The notes below the pieces were generated by a model. The model was not told the DNA's origin and made no database searches. It saw only the letters and a list, made by a program, of their open reading frames with translations. Shown here one piece after another: positions 11,601-22,775 of a stretch of DNA of 64,000 nucleotides. The stretch is from Kryptolebias marmoratus (taxonomy: Eukaryota; Chordata; Actinopteri; Cyprinodontiformes; Rivulidae), in assembly GCF_001649575.2 (NCBI RefSeq), contig NC_051431.1, forward strand, positions 23,604,822 to 23,668,821, given 5' to 3'. How positions within the stretch are numbered: the first letter of the stretch is position 1; every line of letters starts with the position of its first letter. Position numbers and translations under genes: made by a program.

Positions 11601-14600
11601 ATGGTCTGAGGTGTTTCTGTCTCTTGTTTCCAGACTGTCCAATACCCAGGGCATCAACATCCAAATTCTTGGTACGACCACTGTTCTCATGATTGCTAAC
11701 GTCACTGAAGAAGATTATGGGAACTACACCTGTGTGGCCTCAAACCGACTGGGTGCTCAGAGTGCCAGCCTTTTCCTCTATAGTAAGTACTGATGCTGCG
11801 TACACTAGGTGTATATATTAAAATTTGTCAATACCATTTTAAAAGGGAAAAATGTGTAGCTTATTATCCCAGTACTATGTTTTAGCAAGCCACCATTTAA
11901 AACCAGCAAGACTCAAAGTAAAGCTGGGTGACTTTAAAACTTTACTCCATTAATCATATTTCCTCATGAATCATTTAAACTCAGCAGGGAGGAAATTCAC
12001 TGCAGTATTTTGTGCTTTGCTCTAAGCTTTACTACTGAACAACTGGAAGCAAAGCTGAGACGTAAAGCCATTCCCTGTATTACTTTTAGTCATTTGGCAG
12101 CTGGGATATACTGATCTCTGCTTGGGCGTCTGTTAAATGTGGAAATGCGGCTCAAACAGGAAAAGTGACATTTGAAACTTTAGAGAGGTTTAAAGGTTTC
12201 ATCTTAAAAGTTTCAAAGTCGACTCAAAGATGCCTCGAGACTTTATTTATTCAAATTACAATCAAGGTTAGGAAGTTGACTCAGATTTTAAACTTATGGA
12301 GTTACCTATAGTCATGCATAAAAGTAAATACACCCTCTTTCTGCTAAGGTTTTTAAATCATCTAATTACAGGCTGTAAAATTAAAGGTCTTAGCATTCCA
12401 TGTTTTAAATGCATTTCATGCCCGAGTTTTAAACTAAGACCATCTTATGGTGAGAAAAGATGGAGTTGTAGTCACTTTGGTTAAACCTTGAAAATAATGT
12501 TACTGCTACTACTACAATACTGACTGATTGACTTAGTTACTACCACACTGAATTCTAGCTAAAAATCTGTAAATCTCACTGATGGCTGGAAATACTCCTG
12601 CAGAAGAGAGCAGCCATAAGAAAAAAAAATCAAGTTTTTTTTTCTTTCTCATGGCTACTACTACTTAAAGTATTTAATCACTTGTCCAATGATTACTTTC
12701 TGTGAGTTTCATTAAAATCAATATTGTGATTCCTAAGATATTTTGCAGACAGCACAGATAAACTAACAGACACAGGGAAAGGCATTATCGCTCCACCTTC
12801 ACCTTCAGTGGTAGATGATAAAATGATACAGAATGTGAAGCTTAAATCATTAGCATGTGACACAATATTTACTCAGTGTAACACAATACGCTGATAGGCA
12901 AAAATATTAACTTCTGGTTGTTTGATAAAATAATCTGCCACCAAATATAAACATTAAAGAAAGTGTAAGTAGGTTTTTTTTTGCTGGTTTGTTTTGTTTT
13001 TTGTCACTACTGTATGATAAACATATAACGGTGAGAAACCTAACTGGATGTTAGCCCACCAAGAATAGAAAGTCATGTATCATATATCCTATCACAGGAG
13101 GTATGTTGTTAGTCGTACTCATGAATAGCACGTTTTTATTATTTTACCAGAAACAAAGCCAACACACAGAAGCTGTGTGTCAAAAGGTCCCTTCGATTTA
13201 ACTGCAGGTTGAACCTTCTTTAGCAGCAATAACTCAAACCACTTTTTAAGATTTTATTGGTCTCTCAAACCTTTGTTACAGGTGTTTTGTCCCGTTCTTT
13301 ATTTGAACATTTCTTTACTCTATTGAGATTTGTTGGCATGGTTTCTGTGTTGTTCCCTTTATGTCAGCCACTGCATTCATAGCACATAAAAATCCGATAT
13401 CCTCAAGTTTCACCCTACAATACTTAGATTTATAGAGTTCATTGTCGACCGCAAGATGACCAGAGGGGTTTTTCCAGAAAGGAGGTTCAGCAGACTTTGA
13501 ATTTGTCAGTAAGTTCTGCATTAACTTCCTGTGAGCGGTAAAACTGTTTTCGATTTCAGAATGGCTGATCTCACCGTGAGTTCAATCAGCTCCTTGAACT
13601 AAGCTCTTGTGTGGGTGCGTAAAAAGATTTAAACAGTTGACCCTTGATAGACTGATTCACCACTGCAACTACAGGAAAACAAAAAATATAGGCCGATTCT
13701 TTATACAATATACGCCAAGTACATACTGTACTTGCCAAGTACACAAGCATGCAGTGTGGTTGGAAAAAAAGCAGCCACATGCCTCTAAAAAAGCTTACAA
13801 GTCAAAATATTAAATTGGAATAAACATGTTTTCACTGTAGGACTGTGCCCGTAAAATGAGATACTCAGAATAAACAGATTTTATGTGTATTTGGACTGTA
13901 AAATCAAGAAAGTGAACCTAGAAATGCTGTTACAGGAACAGCAGTTAAGGTGGGTGGGTTTGCATAAGTGAAGGATGTTAGTTATTGCAACAAATCTTCT
14001 AAATCCTTACTGTTGCATTTGTACTTGTAGGGAATAAAGAAGAGTGAATAAATGTGAAATATTTGACTTTATCTGTGTGGTGATTGTGGAGATGTTTTTA
14101 TCATCAATATAATTTCTGCAAATTATATCCCAGCATGATTCGCTTATGAGAGCACACGTCCGAGGGGGTTACGTTGGATGTGTGCGGCCAGGGAATGTTA
14201 TTGTGATTGCAAGGATTATCTGGAAATGGAAGGACACCCAATCTAGATTGGGACACCCTCTCCCAACTTCAGACATTCCAAAGTAATTCTGCTTCTGTTT
14301 CAATCTGATTGATTAAAAGTAGGCAACTCATGTCAGACAGCTTACTTCAGGTGGGAGGGGACCAGAAGAAACTCTCAGTAAACATGCCAGCAAGCAGGTT
14401 TACTTCCCAGAGTCTGTTATCATTGTGATAGACTCTGAGCTTCACTTAACCTCAGAGTTACCTAGATCTACATTTTTCCACTAAACCCTCTTCCTGGAAT
14501 ACCCCCCAGACCTCGCAGAAAAGCTGGAACAAAACCCAAAGACAGGCCCTGCTAAACATGAGCGTTGTCACACTTGACAAACCTTCAAAATAAGCCTTGT

Positions 14601-17600
14601 TTAACATTTAAAATGTTAATCTAGAGTCTGAGATGTTGCCGTTTGCAGTTATTTTTTGGGGGGGAGGGCATTGCACAGTCTGAACTCAGAGTGAACTCAC
14701 TGGGAAATCCATTTCTGGGAAGACAGGCTTTTCCACTCAAAAATTATCATTCTTATTACCTCCCTAAGGAGGTTGTGTTGCCAGTAGTGTTGGATTGTCT
14801 GCTTGCAAGATTACTTTTAAACTAATAAACAGATTTTGAGGACATTTTCTGGAAATGTTGGGGTTGTCACAAGTGTTCAAATTTTGGTGGTGATCACAAT
14901 CCGGATTCTACAATTTTTTAATGACCCTACAGGCTTGGTGGAGGTTTGTGCTCTTCAAGTGCATCTAGTCCTAACATCAAAAACTCCAAGCTATTTGGAA
15001 ACAGTCCCAAACCGACTTGGAGTGCCTTCTCTAAGATCACTGCTGATGTCATTCCTTCTTTGTATTACGTCAACACACACCTGAATGCTCCAGAGTTTAC
15101 ATGGTGCTTCTGCATTATGGCTCGGTTTTCTGTAAATATATCCTGGCACATTATAATGTGCAACATCGTGTTGCTCATCTGAGATTAAAATGGACCAAAT
15201 GTAAAAACAGCACCTGGATAGAACAAGATGAGTTATTTTTTAATCATCTGATACAAAAAAAGACTTTTCACCAGGACTGAATGTGAGTTTCTGCCTTTAT
15301 GATTAAAGACTGATTGTGTATTTTAGAGGAGGTTTGATGAGAAAGAAGACTATCAGAAAATGTTTGCTTTTGAGCAGAGTAAAGCATTCATTTACCATTC
15401 TTTTGGGCAAACCTTTGATTAATTGTTGATATCATAAAATGTCTGTTTCACACATGTAGGACAGACCACACAGTTGTTTCACGACCCAAAAAACACGCTT
15501 GAGTTGCTTTGTTTGAGCTAAAGCTGCTTTCCAAAGCTAAAGTGGCACTGTGCTGATTGGAGCCACTCAGGCATCATTTTCTCCTAAACTAAACTACTTT
15601 CAGTACAATATTTGCCACTCAAACAGATGGCTCTGTTTGGCACACTAACAACCCAATACAACAACCAGAATTAAATAAAAAAAACAAAGAATAAAGATCA
15701 AAACATGAATTTCTCTGCTGGATTGCAATAGATGGATTTGAAATAAAAGTCATTTAGATAGCTCTATAAAGCTGTGAAACAATAAAAATGTGGCACAAAG
15801 ACGCAACTAAATGGTTCTCACAAGCTCCTGGAGGGGAAAAAAAAACATCTGCTGTGGTACAGCTGATTAAAGTTTGATCAATTGTAAAACACGCTTGAAT
15901 CTATAAACCAAGTCATAATTTTTTTTTCCTGTGATAAAATAATCCCAAACAATCCCAATTCCAAAACCTTTGAGACACTGTGTAAAATTGAAATAAAAAC
16001 AAAATGTGATGATTTAAAAGCTCATAAACCTATATTTTATTTACAAAGGAAAAAAATGTGAAATTGAAATAAACATGTCAGATGTTTCAACTAAAAAAAA
16101 TGTGCCTGTTTTAGGAGAAAATAAAGTAATTTTGAATTTAATGGCAGTAAGACATCCCAAAGAAGTTGGGACAGGGTCAACAATAGGCTGTAAAGGTAAG
16201 TGGTACAAGGAGCATTTAACAACCAATAAGGTAATTCAGCAACAGGTCAGTAAGAGGACTTGTCATTGTTTTAGAGAGGCTAAGTGTCTCAGAAGTAAAG
16301 GTGGGCAGAGGTTCCCCTGTCTATGAAAAAACAAATCAGAATGATGTTCCTTAACAGAAAACTAGGAATACTTTAATATCCCATTTTCTACAGTTAATAA
16401 TATCATCAAAATATTTCAAAAATCAGGAGAAATCTCTGAGCTCAGAGGATGAGGCTGAAAGTTAATAATGGCTCCCTGTGATCTTCAGGCCCTCAGGGGC
16501 CCCTGCATTAAAAACAGGTCTGGTTCTGTTCTGGACATCACTGCATGGACTCAGGAACACTTCCACAGATCACTGTCTGTAAACACAGCTCACTGTACCG
16601 TCCACTAATGCTGCTTAAAGCTCTGTCAGGAGGAGAAGAAGATAGATGGGAACCATCCAGAAACTCTGCTGTCTTCTCTGGACCACAGATCATTTCAAAT
16701 GGACTGAGGCAGAGTGGGAAACTGATCTGAGGTCAGACTAATCAATATTTTAAATTCTTTTTGAAAACCATGGACGCAATGCTCTCCGTACTAAAGAGGG
16801 ACCATCAGCCTGTAATCAGTACTCAGTTCAAAAGGCTGCCTCTCTGATGGTATGGGGGTACATTATTGTCTATGTCATAGGCAGCTTACACATCTAAAAA
16901 TGCACTATCAATGCAGAATAGTAGGTTTTAGAACATGTGCTCCCATCCAGATGATGTCATTTTAAGTAAAGGTCTTGCATATTTCAGCAAGACAATGTTA
17001 AACAACACACTGAATCTACGCTAACAGCAGGGCTTCATAGTAGAAGAGTCCGGGTGCTGAACTGACCTGCCTGCAGCTCAGACCTCTCAGCAAAAGAAAA
17101 CATTTGATGCATCATGAAATGAAAAATCCAGCAAAGACTCAGGACTATTGAAGAGCTACAATCCTCTATCAGACCAGAATGGGACAACATTCCCTCCAAA
17201 ACCTCCAGCAGCTGCTCTTCTCAGATGTTGTGCGCTGATGACGTGGTACTTCTGTCCATGATCTCCGGTCACACACAGCAGAATGGCCCAGCTCTACAGA
17301 ATTTTATAAGAACTCATTTCTGAACACCAACAAAACAAAGAAGAAGATAGAAACCTTTCCTCCCAGAGGCAGATGGCTGAAGCAGTCACCACTCAGATTC
17401 ATGGGGACCCAGTGGAAATTAATCAGGAGTACAAAATCCTTTAGAACAGTTTTCAACAACTGGTTGAGGTGTTCCTCAAACACTGAGGGAATTCTGAGAA
17501 AATGCCATCAGAGACAGTATTCACTCAGAAAGTTGAACTCGTTTGGGACCAACAAGGACATTTTAACCACATTTTATTATACCTTTATCGAAACTGCATT

Positions 17601-18389
17601 ACCTTTCTCTTTTACTTGATGTTTTTTTTCCACTCAGACAGTCAATACACTCTTTCATGGCTGCATGCCATCAGCAGACTCTGAATAATGCTCACAGGAT
17701 CCTTCAGGATCCTACCCATGTACTGTTTTCAGAGTGGCTCCCCTCAGGATGCAGACTCTGCTGTCTAAGCTGTAGGACACAAAGGAGGAAGACAACCTTC
17801 CTCCCCAGAGCAATCAAGCTGCTAAACTCTAAGCACTGGCACAGACTGGCCTAAACAAGGTTTTAATAGCGCACTTTACAATATATTTATCTAGGTTTTA
17901 TAACTTAAACATTCAGGTTTTATAACTTATTTATTCATATGTTTTAGAACTTTCTATTTAATTACACATGCAGTTTTATAACTATTTATCTGTGCATTTT
18001 TTTTTTTATGCCTTTGTGTTTTTATGTCCTGAGTGCCACTTATGTGATGTGTAAGTGTTGTTTTGTTAGCTTGCTCTGTGGGTCTGTTTGTGTCCTTTGA
18101 GTTGTTGCAGCTGCTTTTTATGCTCCATCTTTTTTATAATTGCCCCTTGGGTACAAATAAAGTGAATTGAACTGAAAGGAGAGGGGATGCTTCACAGTGA
18201 GCAAACATGGTTTTCTCCCAACTTCTTTGAGATGTGCTGTTGCCATAAAACTCATAATTAACTTATTTTATTTTATGACTGTATTTTGATTAAACAAGTT
18301 TGTAGTTCCAAGAATTTGTTTACTATGTTGCACGTTAAAAAAAAAATAATATATATATATATATTTATATATATATATATATATATATA

Positions 18390-18445
<56 letters not shown>

Positions 18446-19389
18446 GAGTTTATGACATTTACAAATCATTCTGCATGCATCATCTGAATTCTGTTTTTAT
18501 TTACATTTTACACAACAACCTTTTTTTTTTTTTTTTGGATTGGGATTGTAGGATTTAACTTTTTCTTTTATATACAAACAACGGTATTATTAGCTCTTTA
18601 AGCTGCAAATTAAAGCCATAAACTTTCTTGTAAGCTCTGAATGGTTTTTTAGGTCTTTTTCTAAAATCCTTTCTGTTTTTCTAACTTTTCAAGCATTTGG
18701 TGAAGCAGATGTTTTCTTCATTTGCTTTTTTTGAGCCAGCATTATTTATTTTCTTCAACCTTAAAAGATGAGTCTCTCAATGCCGTTTTCACACTTTTGA
18801 CTGACCTCCTCCATGTTGTGCAGCAAAACGCAGGCAAAGAAGTCATCTATCACACCGCTTGGCCACGAGATGGCGCCAAACACCCAGCTGTTGTCTGCAG
18901 TCACTTTGGGAGGCTGCAGCTCACTCATATAAATGAATCACTGACTCAACAGAATTGAAGTTGCAGATTTGTGCATTTGGCTGTATGGACTAAATGCTTT
19001 CATTCTGTACGGTGCCATCAACAGTATGGTGGGCTGGGTGGAGCAGTGGTTCTAGATGTTCTGTTGCAAGAAAGAGGATTAGAACTGCAGGAGCAGGGCT
19101 GGTTAGTGTAAGAGGGTTGCAGGTTCAAATTTCATGTGAGGGTTTTCTGTTTTGTTTTGGGTGTTATTAGGAAAAAAAACACAGAAGCATTGATTTGTAG
19201 ACTCACGGGACCATCCGCACCATTTTCCCTGTTCTAAATCAACAAAGTGGCTGGTTCTTGAAGTCTGACTGTCCTCTCTGTCTTTCTCCCACAGGACCCG
19301 GGACAGGTCGAGACATCAACAGCTCCGCCTGTGTTTCTCAACCACTGTGGCTCCTGCTGGCCTTTGCCTGCCTTTTCTTCAAGTGTTAA
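2553..19389 (+). CDS. lsamp: IgLON cell-adhesion protein, lsamp (3' four coding exons; gene runs off the left edge)
   Basis: Partial gene: coding exons 2553-2684, 3701-3821, 11634-11782 and 19295-19389 join in frame with GT/AG borders to give the last 164 residues. They encode the end of Ig domain 2 (YECKASNDV, followed by NYPPT across the first intron), all of Ig domain 3 (first cysteine in LQCEAVAVP, tryptophan in FEWYRD, second cysteine in [13 protein letters not shown]), and a C-terminal tail ending [15 protein letters not shown]. Known for the family: IgLONs are GPI-anchored neuronal adhesion molecules that form homo- and heterodimers at synapses and axons. The hydrophobic tail is the GPI signal, with the likely attachment residue in DINSS. 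Potential N-glycosylation sites are NVT, NYT and NSS. Among IgLONs the FEWYRD motif, the RPGT junction and the WLLL...KC tail fit LSAMP better than OPCML, NTM, NEGR1 or IGLON5. The neighbouring gap43 supports this. An LSAMP paralogue from the fish genome duplication cannot be excluded. Confidence 0.88.
2685..3700 (+). other. lsamp intron
   Basis: A short intron of about 1 kb between consensus splice sites. No repeats or other structure recognised. Confidence 0.7.
3701..3821 (+). CDS. lsamp: lsamp exon: first half of Ig domain 3
   Basis: Acceptor gactttgcag, donor aaaaag|gtaact, 121 nt, phase 1 in and phase 2 out. It encodes [19 protein letters not shown], the Ig cysteine in [13 protein letters not shown] and the core tryptophan in EWYRDEKR. 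Confidence 0.9.
5600..6522 (+). repeat. Palindrome-ended interspersed repeat, copy 1 (forward)
   Basis: It carries the family blocks GCTCAAATTTGGTGTGG, CAAGATGGCTGACACAG, GAAACTCTCAGAAAG and CATAAGATGA, and ends with a decayed form of the terminal palindrome at about 6500-6520 (gcattccttcaaggaattt). It is split by the hAT-like insertion at 5931-6252. Confidence 0.7.
5931..6252. mobile_element. Non-autonomous hAT-like DNA element (322 bp)
   Basis: It starts CAGTGGTTCCCCAAAATTTT and ends CTTTGGGAACCACTG, a terminal inverted repeat of the hAT type. Flanking octamers CATTAAAT and CATTAGCT match at six of eight bases, as expected for an old 8-bp target-site duplication. No transposase. It contains a poly-C run at about 6185-6199. 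It sits inside the palindrome-ended repeat, so it inserted later. Confidence 0.75.
7069..7720 (-). repeat. Palindrome-ended interspersed repeat, copy 2 (reverse)
   Basis: Reverse-orientation blocks: GGAGTGCATATCGCCCACCT, TCATCTCATGATGAGAAATG, TCAATATTTGTAAAACTGACT and TCATGAGATATTTTG. The core is repeated once (two GTGTTGTGAATGACTGTCAG-like segments), showing the internal tandem structure of the family. Confidence 0.7.
8966..10013 (+). repeat. Palindrome-ended interspersed repeat, copy 3 (most complete)
   Basis: It begins GAAGGTGGAGGGATAATG and contains three tandem, diverged units of about 300 bp, at roughly 9040-9330, 9335-9630 and 9640-9960. Each runs from a GGATTTTAA-GAAA-CTCAGAAAG block through an AGATGGC-GCCACAG block to a CTAAAATTTGG-GTG block. 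It ends in the perfect 19-nt palindrome gcattccttcaaggaatgc at 9987-10005, followed by TAGG. Confidence 0.75.
10859..11003 (-). repeat. Palindrome-ended interspersed repeat, copy 4 (reverse, truncated)
   Basis: A perfect palindrome gcattccttcaaggaatgc at 10859-10877 opens a short reverse copy that keeps the TTTTAGCTCAATATCTGTAA block and then stops. The following 11010-11410 is unrelated and unidentified. Confidence 0.65.
11634..11782 (+). CDS. lsamp: lsamp exon: second half of Ig domain 3
   Basis: Acceptor ttgtttccag, donor ctata|gtaagt, phase 2 in and phase 1 out. It encodes [20 protein letters not shown] followed by [20 protein letters not shown], the classic IgLON D-x-G-x-Y-x-C signature with two N-glycosylation sequons. 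The open frame upstream of 11634 is intronic and not part of the protein. Confidence 0.92.
12387..12810 (-). repeat. Palindrome-ended interspersed repeat, copy 5 (reverse)
   Basis: It opens with a decayed terminal palindrome (TTAGCATTCCATG), then CATCTTATGGTGAGAAAAGA and TTCATTAAAATCAAT. It ends CTCCACCTTCACCTTCAGTG, the reverse of the family's GAAGGTGGAG start, so both ends are present in a single-unit copy. Confidence 0.65.
14748..14977 (+). repeat. Second hairpin-ended interspersed repeat
   Basis: It opens TTATTACCTCCCTAAGGAGG (a small hairpin) and continues TTGTGTTGCCAGTAGTGTTGG and GCAAGATTAC. It carries TTTTGGTGGTGATCACAATC and closes AAGTGCATCTAGTCCT. I recognise the arrangement as a widespread teleost repeat of unclear class; only one copy was seen here. 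Confidence 0.5.
17225..18174 (+). mobile_element. 5'-truncated LINE (L2/Rex1-like) inserted into the Tc1-like element
   Basis: The reading begins at the reverse-transcriptase catalytic motif (ADDVVLLS) and continues with [45 protein letters not shown] and [18 protein letters not shown], in shifting frames, the usual end of a fish L2/Rex-type ORF2. The 3' end is CCCTTGGGTACAAATAAAGT. Tc1 sequence resumes directly afterwards at AGGAGAGGGGATGC. Confidence 0.8.
18342..18445. repeat. (TA)n/(CA)n compound microsatellite
   Basis: About 75 bases of nearly pure TA followed by about 26 bases of CA, within the right end of the Tc1-like element. Confidence 0.95.
19028..19142 (+). mobile_element. SINE-like, tRNA-head fragment
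   Basis: GGTGGAGCAGTGGTTCTAGA resembles a tRNA A box, and GGTTGCAGGTTCAAATTT a B box. They are separated by more than in a real tRNA because of an internal duplication or insertion. No mate copy was found in the window. Confidence 0.35.
19295..19389 (+). CDS. lsamp: lsamp last coding exon: GPI-anchor signal and stop
   Basis: Acceptor tctcccacag. The split codon gives Arg, then [15 protein letters not shown], a hydrophobic run [15 protein letters not shown] and a TAA stop at 19387-19389. The charge/small-residue/hydrophobic layout is a GPI signal and parallels the LSAMP C-terminus. Confidence 0.9.
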
Positions 19390-21854
19390 TACAGTTATCC
19401 TTTCATTAACGTCCTCCCTCCCTTTTCTCTGCTCCTTCCTCTCTCCACTTCAACCGCATCCTAATCGCTACCTTATTACCAACGTTACCGCCTCCCTCTC
19501 GCAGACGGTTTTCATCACGATACAAGAACCTTATGTGCTCCTGAGCACTCTTGAGCACTGCTTACAGATATGAGTAAACAAAAGAGATTAAATTGATTAA
19601 AAAAATAAAAAATAAAACAGGGAAATGAAGGACAGGACAAGCAAGCAGTGCTCTTTCAAATTACCACACTGTTGTTTTCCATTTGTATGCACTACCTATG
19701 TCTCTGCTACATCCTGTTTCGGGGGGGTCAGGATTGGGGTTGGGATTTGATTTGGGCTTTTTTGTCACAGAGCTAAAAACAGAGGTGGCCCAGTCACCGG
19801 GATGCCAACAATCAACTCTGTATAGAGCTTCTTACTCCGTGATGTGATCTCTAAGTGTGTTTAACCAGTGCATTAATTAGTAAGATGAAAAGTATCCGCC
19901 AAATATACACAGAGATTTGAAACTAATGAATAAAAAAAAAGATTAAAGGCAAACTGCTGCAGTTGACTTTGCGATGAGATTAGAGCTCGGTTTGCTGATG
20001 CCACTGGGCTGAAACACGGGGAGTGTTAGCCAGAAGGCTCTCCAGCCATGTAGGTTGCTGCAGCTGAGCACTGAAAAGATACAACTTCATCAAACTAAGC
20101 TAAACCATGCAGCGTAGAACCTGAGGAAAGTAGTTAACTCAGTGGGTTCACAGCTCCTCGCTTTGATTTAAAAAAAAGATGGACTTACAAAGACAACCAA
20201 CCAACACATGGTAGGTTACGGTGATGTGTGCTGTACATAGTCCGGTTTTGTATTTCTCTCCGACAAGTTCTGCCAACCATAACACCAAGAAACAGAGAAC
20301 GTTGTCGCTTTTAGTTGATGAGTTAGTTGATTAATTTGCTATACAGCTTGGGTCTGGAAACAAAATATATGACACCAATGAATGACTTTGTTTATTCCTC
20401 AAACAGTATGTGTCTTAATGAGAAATGGTCTGGAACGTTCATAATATATTGATATTGAGTTGTTTCTGTCTCTACCTTGTTCATTTTAGTTATCTACATT
20501 TACACTGTATACTTGAAACACAAGACTAATTTGATATGTTTGTTTTTCTGATGAAGGGTAGTGATCTATTGAGGTTTATACATTTTATAAAGCCATGATA
20601 GTTGTCAAAAAATGGGATTTTTCAATGCTTTTGATTTGATTTTGTTGTATATGTATATCGTCTTTGACAAAAACAAAAAAACACTAGATACGCATCATTT
20701 ACTACTAAAATTCTACCCCATAATTTGTAATAAATGAGTGAAATCAGCCGAATCATGTTTTGTTGCTAACAATCACGAGTCGTTTGCTTACATTCGAACA
20801 CTGACACATCGGACAGACTCAGAGCGTGACGAATATTGAATCTTGAAAATAATCCCCTGGATGTAAACAGAATCAGATGGAGAACAATGGAATCAGAGGT
20901 CAAAGGTGAAAAGGCAAAGTTTTTCTCTTTTCTTCTGAAAAGAAACAGAGACTAAAAGTTGTGAGGACGAGAGTTGACAGAAGTAGAGTCATTTTTGGGG
21001 AGGAATTTAAGCGGTGGAGAGCATTAAAGCAAAAGTTGGGGCTGAGATCACATGCAAATGAGCTGTGCTGAGATGTTCCAAACTACCGGTCACCAAAATT
21101 AGTTAGAAACAAAGGCGAGGAGTCTTTCCTGCTTTCTAACACAATTTTTACGAAAACCCTGATGAGCTTGTGCTACATTAACCCTCAGTTATTTAATGTA
21201 TAAATTGTGTTGGAAGCATAGAAATTCAAATCAAAAGCATTGAAAAATTGCGTATTTTACAGCTATTATGGCTCTAAATTGGCAGACCTGCTCTATCAAG
21301 TAAAACCCATTTTAATTATGTCAGACAAAGCTCTTACATGAAAAGCTGACCGTTTTGTGCAGTCACTGTTGGACCAGTCCTCGACGGCACGCGTGCTTGT
21401 TGATTTGATCTTATAAAAGATGCAGTATTATGGTTTGCTCATAAAGCTCTTCCAAATAGCTGAAGCATGAAGGCAGAAACAATATGAAAGCTGAATAGGA
21501 TTCGTCTCAATGGTCAGGTCGGCCTCTGTGCTGATGACTGTTTTTCAATAAAGTCAGGAAAAGTCCAACAACGCTGTCGCTGATTTTAATTCCTGTAAAA
21601 GCAATCAGAGTTTTAAACCTTACCATACGTCGTCTCCCAGCGTGCACTGCAGTGAAACTAGTAAAACTGACGCACTGTTTGCTGCCTTTTTCTTTTTTGA
21701 CTGATTGTTGTCTCCTGTGCTTAGCTCATCGATATCTTTGCTTTTCAAACGGCCAAGTAGAGGAGGTACAAACAAATACCTTAAAAACAGACGTGTAATT
21801 GTTGTCACCCTTGCCTCATAATAAAGGGGTAGCTCAGACATTTTGAAGTGGAAT

Positions 21855-22775
21855 TTTGTGAAAAGGTTATGCAGAATTATGATACTACCTGTTGTAAATA
21901 GCTCTCTGAATGGCCTCAGTTTAGAGAAATAGAGTTTAATTCCGAAATGACCAACAAGCTAATGGGAAGTCTGAAGGCCAAGGCCATAAAAGGATTGCTG
22001 TGGTCTTAAAACAACTCCAATCTCTAAAATTTGATTTTCAAACCTGTATACGACAATCCATTTTGCATTCCATGTTTGTTTACAGAAAATTCGGTGGTTA
22101 AGGAAAAATATCGACGGCGGTGAGCTCTAATGCCTTTAGTGCAGCCTGGGGCACTTTTGATAACATTTCTGCTGGAATTTTATTGTAATGAGAAACCGTT
22201 GGTGATGTAAAGATTTTTAAAACATGTCCACTTATAAAATTTTGGACATTGGAGTTATTTCAAGACAGCAAAATCTGTTTTGTAACTGGTCCCACTAGGC
22301 CTAGCCATTAACTCATTCATACAGCCCAAGTGGACCCATTTTCATTTTAATTTTTCATAGTGTCATAGCAATTCATGCAAGTTTTAATCTTTACATTTTT
22401 ACACCATTTATAATGTATTGCACTGTTATTTCAGCAAGCATATTATGAAATTCCACCTAAAGGGGCCTCAGGCTGCACCAGAAGGGATACAGCCAGCTGT
22501 TGCTGCCTCTTTTTACCCTTACAAATAATCATAGCATTCCATGTAAATAACCATGTAATGAGAAGCTGACTTCAGCGTATAAGTCTCTGAAACAGAGTTG
22601 GCAAAAACCTCTCTGAAATTTTGAAGTGAAGTCGTTTTGGGACAGCTTCAACCCACTTTAGTCTTGATTGCATTCAGGCTAGCTGTTAGCTCCTCTGTCC
22701 GGTCAGAGATCAACTCTGTTCCTCCAAACCAAGGTCGTCTAAAGAGCCGTCTACGACAGGTACAAGGCTGCAGGA
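21855..22775. repeat. Long-inverted-repeat element, copy 1
   Basis: The left arm (about 21855-22050) reads AAAAGGTTATGCAG, CTACCTGTTGTAAATAGCTC, CTCAGTTTAGAGAAATAGAG, ACAAGCTAATGGG, AAACAACTCCAATCTC. The right arm (about 22620-22775) is the reverse complement with divergence: GCTAGCTGTTAGCTCCTCTG, GTCAGAGATCAACTCTGTTC, GAGCCGTCTACGACAGGTA. There is no open frame between. Related copies lie at 43851-44490 and 53235-54352. Confidence 0.7.

Larger units (their letters stand above)
3822..11633 (+). other. lsamp intron, repeat-rich
   Basis: It holds four copies of a palindrome-ended repeat family (about 5600-6522, 7069-7720, 8966-10013, 10859-11003), one of them interrupted by a hAT-like element. 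Between repeats, 8340-8640 is less AT-rich and looks unique. Predicted open frames at 10141-10575 and 11221-11633 have no recognisable domain. Confidence 0.6.
15950..18548 (+). mobile_element. Tc1/mariner-like DNA transposon, decayed, with a nested LINE
   Basis: Ends are inverted: the left starts CAATCCCAATTCC and the right ends GGATTGGGATTG followed by TA. The similarity continues inward for roughly 80 bp, including GTGTAAAATTGAAATAAAAAC on the left against TTTTTATTTACATTTTACAC on the right. Between them are pieces of a Tc1-type transposase gene in the + direction: a helix-turn-helix region near 16300-16450, a WSDE-like segment near 16727, a GNHG segment near 16765 and LMVWG near 16848. Frameshifts and stops break the gene. 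The 3' part is split by a LINE fragment at about 17225-18174, and a TA/CA tract has expanded inside the right terminal region. Non-functional. Confidence 0.82.
11783..19294 (+). other. lsamp intron, repeat-rich
   Basis: It holds a reverse palindrome-ended repeat (about 12387-12810), a second hairpin-ended repeat type (14748-14977), a Tc1-like transposon with a LINE nested in it (15950-18548), a TA/CA microsatellite (18342-18445) and a SINE-like segment (19028-19142). Nothing else was recognised. Confidence 0.6.

Noticed and set aside
11221..11793. 190-codon + strand open frame
   Set aside because: Only 11634-11782 is a real lsamp exon with acceptor and donor. The upstream part is intron read-through, and the frame passes the donor to a chance stop.
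13716..13734. Small palindrome caagtacatactgtacttg
   Set aside because: An isolated 8-bp-arm hairpin in an intron with no associated element; probably chance.
18286..18558. 90-codon open frame of Tyr/Ile repeats
   Set aside because: Translation of the TA/CA microsatellite.
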